A DNA stretch of 64,000 nucleotides from Streptomyces sp. ML-6 (GTDB lineage Bacteria > Actinomycetota > Actinomycetes > Streptomycetales > Streptomycetaceae), in assembly GCF_030116705.1 (NCBI RefSeq), contig NZ_JAOTIK010000001.1:6290501-6354500 (forward strand), written 5' to 3'. The translations under genes were made by a program, and so were the position numbers. The notes beneath the pieces are model-generated. The model did no database searches. It was not told where the DNA came from and saw only the letters and a program-made list of their open reading frames with translations. This document shows, one piece after another, positions 59,019 to 64,000 of the stretch. Every line of letters begins with the position of its first letter. Position 1 is the first letter of the stretch.

Positions 59019-60548
59019 TCAGATGTCGCGGAAGATCTCGATCTGCGCGCCCACCGAGTTGAGCCGTTCCGCCAGCTCTTCGTAACCCCGGTTGATGACG
59101 TACACGTTGCGCAGGACGGACGTGCCCTCCGCCGCCATCATGGCGAGCAGCACCACCACCGCGGGGCGCAGGGCGGGCGGGCACATCATCTCGGCGGCGC
59201 GCCAGCGGGTCGGGCCCTCGACCAACACACGGTGCGGGTCGAGGAGTTGGAGCCTGCCGCCGAGGCGGTTCAGGTCGGTGAGGTAGATGGCCCGGTTGTC
59301 GTAGACCCAGTCGTGGATGAGGGTCTGGCCGTGGGCCGAGGCGGCGATCGCCGCGAAGAAGGGCACGTTGTCGATGTTGAGCCCGGGGAACGGCATGGGG
59401 TGGATCTTGTCGATCGGCGCCTCCAGCTTGGAGGGCCGGACCGTGAGGTCGACCAGGCGGGTGCGTCCGTTGTCGGCGGTGTACTCCGTCGTGCGGCCGC
59501 AGTCGACGCCCATCTCCTCCAGCACCGCGAGCTCGATCTCCAGGAACTCGATCGGCACCCGGCGGATCGTCAGCTCGGACTCCGTCACCACGGCGGCGGC
59601 GAGGAGGCTCATCGCCTCGACCGGGTCCTCGGAGGGGGAGTAGTCGACGTCCACGTCTATGTGCGGGACGCCGTGCACGGTCAGTGTGGTCGTGCCGATG
59701 CCGTCCACGCGTATGCCGAGCGCCTCCAGGAAGAAGCAGAGGTCCTGGACCATGTAGTTGGAGGACGCGTTGCGGATGACGGTGGTGCCGTCGTGCCGGG
59801 CGGCGGCCAGCAGCGCGTTCTCGGTCACGGTGTCGCCGCGCTCGGTCAGGACGATGGGGCGGCCGGGGGTGACCGTGTGGTCGACCTGGGCGTGGTAGAT
59901 GCCCTCGGTCGCGGCGATCTCCAGGCCGAAACGGCGCAGCGCGATCATGTGCGGTTCGATGGTCCGCGTACCGAGGTCGCAGCCGCCCGCGTACGGGAGC
60001 TTGAACCGGTCCATGCGGTGCAGCAGCGGGCCGAGGAACATGATGATGGAACGGGTCCGGCGCGCGGCGTCCGCGTCGATGGCGTCCATGTCGAGCCGGG
60101 CCGGCGGGACGATCTCCAGATCGGTTCCCTCGTTGATCCACCGGGTGCGCACGCCGATGGAGTTGAGCACCTCCAGGAGGCGGTAGACCTCCTCGATCCG
60201 GGCCACCCGGCGCAGCACCGTGCGGCCCTTGTTGAGCAGCGAGGCGCAGAGCAGTGCCACGCACGCGTTCTTGCTCGTCTTGACGTCGATGGAGCCCGAG
60301 AGCCGGCGCCCGCCGACCACCCGCAGGTGCATGGGCCCGGCGTAGCCGAGCGACACGATCTCGCTGTCGAGCGCCTCACCGATGCGCGCGATCATCTCAA
60401 GGCTGATGTTCTGGTTGCCGCGCTCGATGCGGTTCACGGCGCTCTGGCTGGTGGCGAGCGCCTCGGCGAGCTGACTCTGTGTCCAGCCCCGGTGCTGACG
60501 GGCGTCACGTATGAGCTTGCCGATGCGTACGAGGTAATCGTCTGACAT
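59019..60548 (-). CDS. XRE-domain/MurA-like enolpyruvyl transferase fusion
   Basis: 509 residues. Residues 1-62 are an XRE helix-turn-helix (IGKLIRDARQHRGWTQSQLAEALATSQSAVNRIERGNQNISLEMIARIGEAL). The remainder (~435 residues, full MurA length) is an EPT-fold enzyme with KTSKNA (substrate-binding Lys/Asn), GGCDLGTRTIEPH near 188 carrying the catalytic-type Cys of MurA, and PMPFPGLNIDNVPFF near the C-terminal active-site loop. It could transfer enolpyruvate to UDP-GlcNAc, or a related sugar, while the HTH binds DNA. A similar fusion next to aconitase is, from memory, SCO5998 in S. coelicolor. A TCTCA-GATA-TGAGA palindrome lies 12 bases before its ATG. Confidence 0.9.
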   Translation of the reverse strand: MSDDYLVRIGKLIRDARQHRGWTQSQLAEALATSQSAVNRIERGNQNISLEMIARIGEALDSEIVSLGYAGPMHLRVVGGRRLSGSIDVKTSKNACVALLCASLLNKGRTVLRRVARIEEVYRLLEVLNSIGVRTRWINEGTDLEIVPPARLDMDAIDADAARRTRSIIMFLGPLLHRMDRFKLPYAGGCDLGTRTIEPHMIALRRFGLEIAATEGIYHAQVDHTVTPGRPIVLTERGDTVTENALLAAARHDGTTVIRNASSNYMVQDLCFFLEALGIRVDGIGTTTLTVHGVPHIDVDVDYSPSEDPVEAMSLLAAAVVTESELTIRRVPIEFLEIELAVLEEMGVDCGRTTEYTADNGRTRLVDLTVRPSKLEAPIDKIHPMPFPGLNIDNVPFFAAIAASAHGQTLIHDWVYDNRAIYLTDLNRLGGRLQLLDPHRVLVEGPTRWRAAEMMCPPALRPAVVVLLAMMAAEGTSVLRNVYVINRGYEELAERLNSVGAQIEIFRDI

Positions 60549-60560
60549 GGCGAAAGGTTA

Positions 60561-60574
60561 TCTCAGATATGAGA
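60561..60574. promoter_or_regulatory. TCTCA-GATA-TGAGA palindrome at the XRE-MurA start
   Basis: Perfect 5-bp arms with a 4-base centre, 12 bases upstream of the ATG and overlapping a TAACCT-like -10. Position fits repression by the gene's own HTH domain. Confidence 0.5.
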
Positions 60575-60640
60575 TGAGACCTGCGTCGGGGTATGCCGTT
60601 CGGGTGAACGGGTGCGCATGACCGCGTGGCGGTCGCGCTT

Positions 60641-60669
60641 CCGGGCCCGTACGGGTGGTACGGGCCCGG
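60641..60669. terminator. Hairpin downstream of the RraA-like gene
   Basis: 12-bp perfect stem (60641-60652 with 60658-60669), 5-base loop, about 100 bases past the RraA stop and upstream of the XRE-MurA promoter. Confidence 0.65.
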
Positions 60670-60766
60670 CGCTCACCGCGGGTTCCATGGTTCCCCCGGG
60701 CCGTCGCGACGGCACCCCCTGTGCGTCCGTCCGGGGCAGGGCGGGGGAGGGTGGGACTTCTTGTTG

Positions 60767-61390
60767 TCAGCCCTCGAAGCCGTTCGCGCGCAGGATGTCG
60801 TCGATGCGGGCGCGATGTGCCGCCTCCCACGCGTCGAGGGACTCGCCGGCCTCCTTGGCCGCCTTCTTCCGGGCATCGGTGAGCACCTGCTCCTGCCGGT
60901 CCCGGGGCGTGACCACGATGCCCTCCTCGTCGGCCACCACGATGTCACCGGCGTTCACCAGTACGCCGCCGCACCGCACGGGCCCGCCCAGCGGCTCGAC
61001 GGCCTTCTTCGTGCCCGGGATGGGGATGACGCCCCTGGCGAAGACGGGGAAGTCCATCTCGCGCACCTCGGCGAGGTCGCGGATCACCCCGTCGGCCACG
61101 AACGCCGCGATGCCCCGGCGCCGGGCGACGGCGCAGACGTTCCCGCCGGCGAGGGCGTGGTCCACGTCGCCCGACTCGACGACGATGACGGAGCCGGGCT
61201 CCGCGCGATGGATGGCCGCGTGGAGCATGAGGTTGTCGCCCGGGGGGCACCGCACGGTGAACGCCGGTCCGGCTATGCGCGGCATCGGGGACCACAACGG
61301 ACGGATGCCGATGTCCATGACCTGTGCGCGTCCCAGGAGGTCGGCGAGGGTGGTCGGCGAGATGTCCTTGAACCCACTGATGTCGTTCAC
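60767..61390 (-). CDS. RraA family protein (HMG/CHA aldolase-like)
   Basis: 207 residues. LADLLGRAQVMDIGIRPL, GPAFTVRCPPGDNLMLHAAIHRAEPGSVIVVESGDVDHALAGGNVCAVARRRGIAAFVADGVIRDLAEVREMDFPVFARG and GVLVNAGDIVVADEEGIVVTP show the RraA fold. The G-x3-R/D-G-x-x-R-D segment (VADGVIRDL) of 4-hydroxy-4-methyl-2-oxoglutarate/4-carboxy-4-hydroxy-2-oxoadipate aldolases is present. Aldolase or oxaloacetate decarboxylase activity is the likely chemistry. ATG has GGAGAAA-type sequence upstream. It is followed by the XRE-MurA gene 218 bp away on the same strand. Confidence 0.88.
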   Translation of the reverse strand: MNDISGFKDISPTTLADLLGRAQVMDIGIRPLWSPMPRIAGPAFTVRCPPGDNLMLHAAIHRAEPGSVIVVESGDVDHALAGGNVCAVARRRGIAAFVADGVIRDLAEVREMDFPVFARGVIPIPGTKKAVEPLGGPVRCGGVLVNAGDIVVADEEGIVVTPRDRQEQVLTDARKKAAKEAGESLDAWEAAHRARIDDILRANGFEG

Positions 61391-61493
61391 GTTTCCGGTT
61401 TCTCCTTCGTCGATCGGTGGTTCGGTGGTTCGGGGGTTCGTGCCTGCGCGGAGGCGCGTTCCCGTGGGTAACGGGCTTTGGGCTGGCGGACGT

Positions 61494-62099
61494 TCAGCAG
61501 TGGAGCCCGAGGACGCCCCAGCCGCGCCGGTCGGCCTCGGCCATCACCTCGCCCCAGTCCTCCAACAGCAGGACGAACGCGTCGAAGTCCGCGATCCAGC
61601 TCCCCGGGGACGCGGCGTGCTCCGCGAACGGCTCTCGCAGCGTGTCGAGTTCGGGCGCGGCCCGTTCCCAGAGCCGCTTGATCCCCGGCACCTCGTCCGG
61701 CGCGGACCACATCAACGTCCGTACGTTCCAGGGGCATTCCGGCTCGGGTCCCTCCTCGCCGTCGCCGCCGTCCATGAACGGGAGGCCGCCCCAGAACAGC
61801 GCCGACAGGTAGTGGTCCAGGGCGGTGCGCAGACCGGGAGCGGCGTGGTCGCGGACGTCCTCCCACCGCTCGCCCGCCCAGAAGTGGGGCTTGTAGGAGC
61901 CGAGCGTGCCGTGGAAGTCGTATCGGCGGCACCAGTCGGCGTCCTCCTCCCTCGGCCGGGCCCATCCCACCGGAAGGGGGGAGTCCCGGGCGAGATCGTC
62001 GTCGTCGAAGATGTCCCAGAGGAGGGCGGACTGCTTGTCCGCCGGGACGGTTCCGAGCCGTTCCCAGTCCACGATCAGGACCTCGATGCATACTCCCAT
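61494..62099 (-). CDS. Hypothetical protein
   Basis: 201 residues from ATG 62099 (MGVCIEVLIVDWERLGTVPADKQSALLWDIFDDDDL). The open frame extends to 62255, but that part is Pro/Arg-rich shadow-type sequence. The protein is acidic and rich in Trp (ADWCRRYDFHGTLGSYKPHFWAGERWEDVR; FWGGLPFMDG; WNVRTLMWSAPDEVPGIKRLWERAAPEL; ADFDAFVLLLEDWGEVMAEADRRGWGVLGLHC). This composition is typical of a soluble Streptomyces family of unknown function. Cytoplasmic; no signal peptide or membrane segment. Upstream of RraA on the same strand with 103 bp between. Confidence 0.75.
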   Translation of the reverse strand: MGVCIEVLIVDWERLGTVPADKQSALLWDIFDDDDLARDSPLPVGWARPREEDADWCRRYDFHGTLGSYKPHFWAGERWEDVRDHAAPGLRTALDHYLSALFWGGLPFMDGGDGEEGPEPECPWNVRTLMWSAPDEVPGIKRLWERAAPELDTLREPFAEHAASPGSWIADFDAFVLLLEDWGEVMAEADRRGWGVLGLHC

Positions 62100-62271
62100 C
62101 GCACGGAGGCTAGCCCCCGCCGGCCCGGCGCACCGGCGATTATCTCCCGCCGGCTCCCGCGCCGGGGCCACCGGGTGACGAGGACCGGACCCGGTCCGTG
62201 ACCCACATGGCCGCAGGCGGGCGCCGGGGGGCCCGGCCGGGCATGACCGCGCCACGGTGATGTACTAGAGT

Positions 62272-62289
62272 TATCTCGACATCGAGATA
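62272..62289. promoter_or_regulatory. TATCTCGA-CA-TCGAGATA palindrome upstream of acnA
   Basis: Perfect 8-bp arms with a 2-base centre in an AT-rich island between the divergent hypothetical gene and acnA, 152 bases before the acnA start. Likely operator of a dimeric repressor. Confidence 0.6.
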
Positions 62290-62320
62290 TATGCCGAAGG
62301 CGCACGCGTCAGCCAGTTGG

Positions 62321-62350
62321 TAAGGGTTACCTAACCAAGCCTTACCTTAG
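62321..62350. promoter_or_regulatory. Iron-box-like repeats upstream of acnA
   Basis: TTACCTAACCAAGCCTTACCTTA-like sequence contains overlapping CCTAACC/CCTTACC units reminiscent of DmdR/IdeR iron boxes (TTAGGTTAGGCTAACCTAA). The match is partial (about 12 of 19 at best). Iron control of a 4Fe-4S aconitase would be sensible. Confidence 0.35.
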
Positions 62351-62369
62351 CGGATGGCCGGGGCCATAG

Positions 62370-64000
<1,631 letters not shown>

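Overview
The window is very GC-rich, with gene-dense operons that use 4-base ATGA/GTGA overlaps. It carries a conservon, a DUF397/DUF5753 pair, 2-methylisoborneol (2-MIB) genes with an encapsulin, and an aconitase next to a MurA-like gene. Together these point to a Streptomyces chromosome (order-level certainty high, species unknown).

Layout. 1-4.9 kb holds the end of an aromatic acyl-CoA hydroxylase/reductase, a small gene, a GNAT, a 2-aminobenzoate/benzoate-CoA ligase, an acyl-CoA dehydrogenase and a RidA protein, consistent with CoA-dependent aromatic acid breakdown. 5.0-9.2 kb is a conservon (CvnA-D: sensor kinase-like protein, roadblock, DUF742, GTPase). 9.7-16.5 kb is a six-gene Mrp Na+/H+ antiporter operon (MrpA with fused MrpB part, then C-D-E-F-G), in which every junction overlaps by 4 bases. 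16.5-19.8 kb holds a degenerate cysteinyl-tRNA-synthetase-like protein and a LysR regulator convergent with an MFS exporter. 19.9-21.8 kb is a DUF4157 protein with an HNH-like second half.

22-54.5 kb is an accessory island dominated by anti-phage-type genes. Its left module has a TIGR04141/DUF6119 protein divergent from an HTH-fused N6-methylase, and an mcrB-mcrC-UvrD operon whose helicase carries a RelE-like N-terminus. Its right module (41-54.5 kb) is a three-gene operon: a 2121-residue Ser/Thr kinase-DEAD helicase-DUF1998-nuclease-like fusion, a DrmD-like SNF2 helicase and an Eco57I/DrmMI-like methylase. This resembles class 1 DISARM, with a DruE/DrmB-like kinase fusion in place of separate DrmA/B/C. 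Between the modules (31-41 kb) lie two IS5-family elements, an orphan WD40 propeller next to an IS, a frameshifted membrane protein gene, an ArsR-like regulator, a small secreted protein, an RsbW-like/XRE-DUF5753/DUF397 set and a protein with an Rx4H motif. A TTGACA...TGTCAA-type inverted repeat lies upstream of the methylase, mcrB and the kinase-helicase gene, which suggests common control.

54.8-58.6 kb is the 2-MIB odorant locus: GPP methyltransferase, 2-MIB synthase and a family 2B encapsulin with a cyclic-nucleotide-binding domain. 59-64 kb looks like core chromosome: an XRE-MurA-like fusion, an RraA-family protein, a hypothetical gene and the 5' part of acnA, which has two candidate operators upstream. 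I saw no tRNA, rRNA or CRISPR array.
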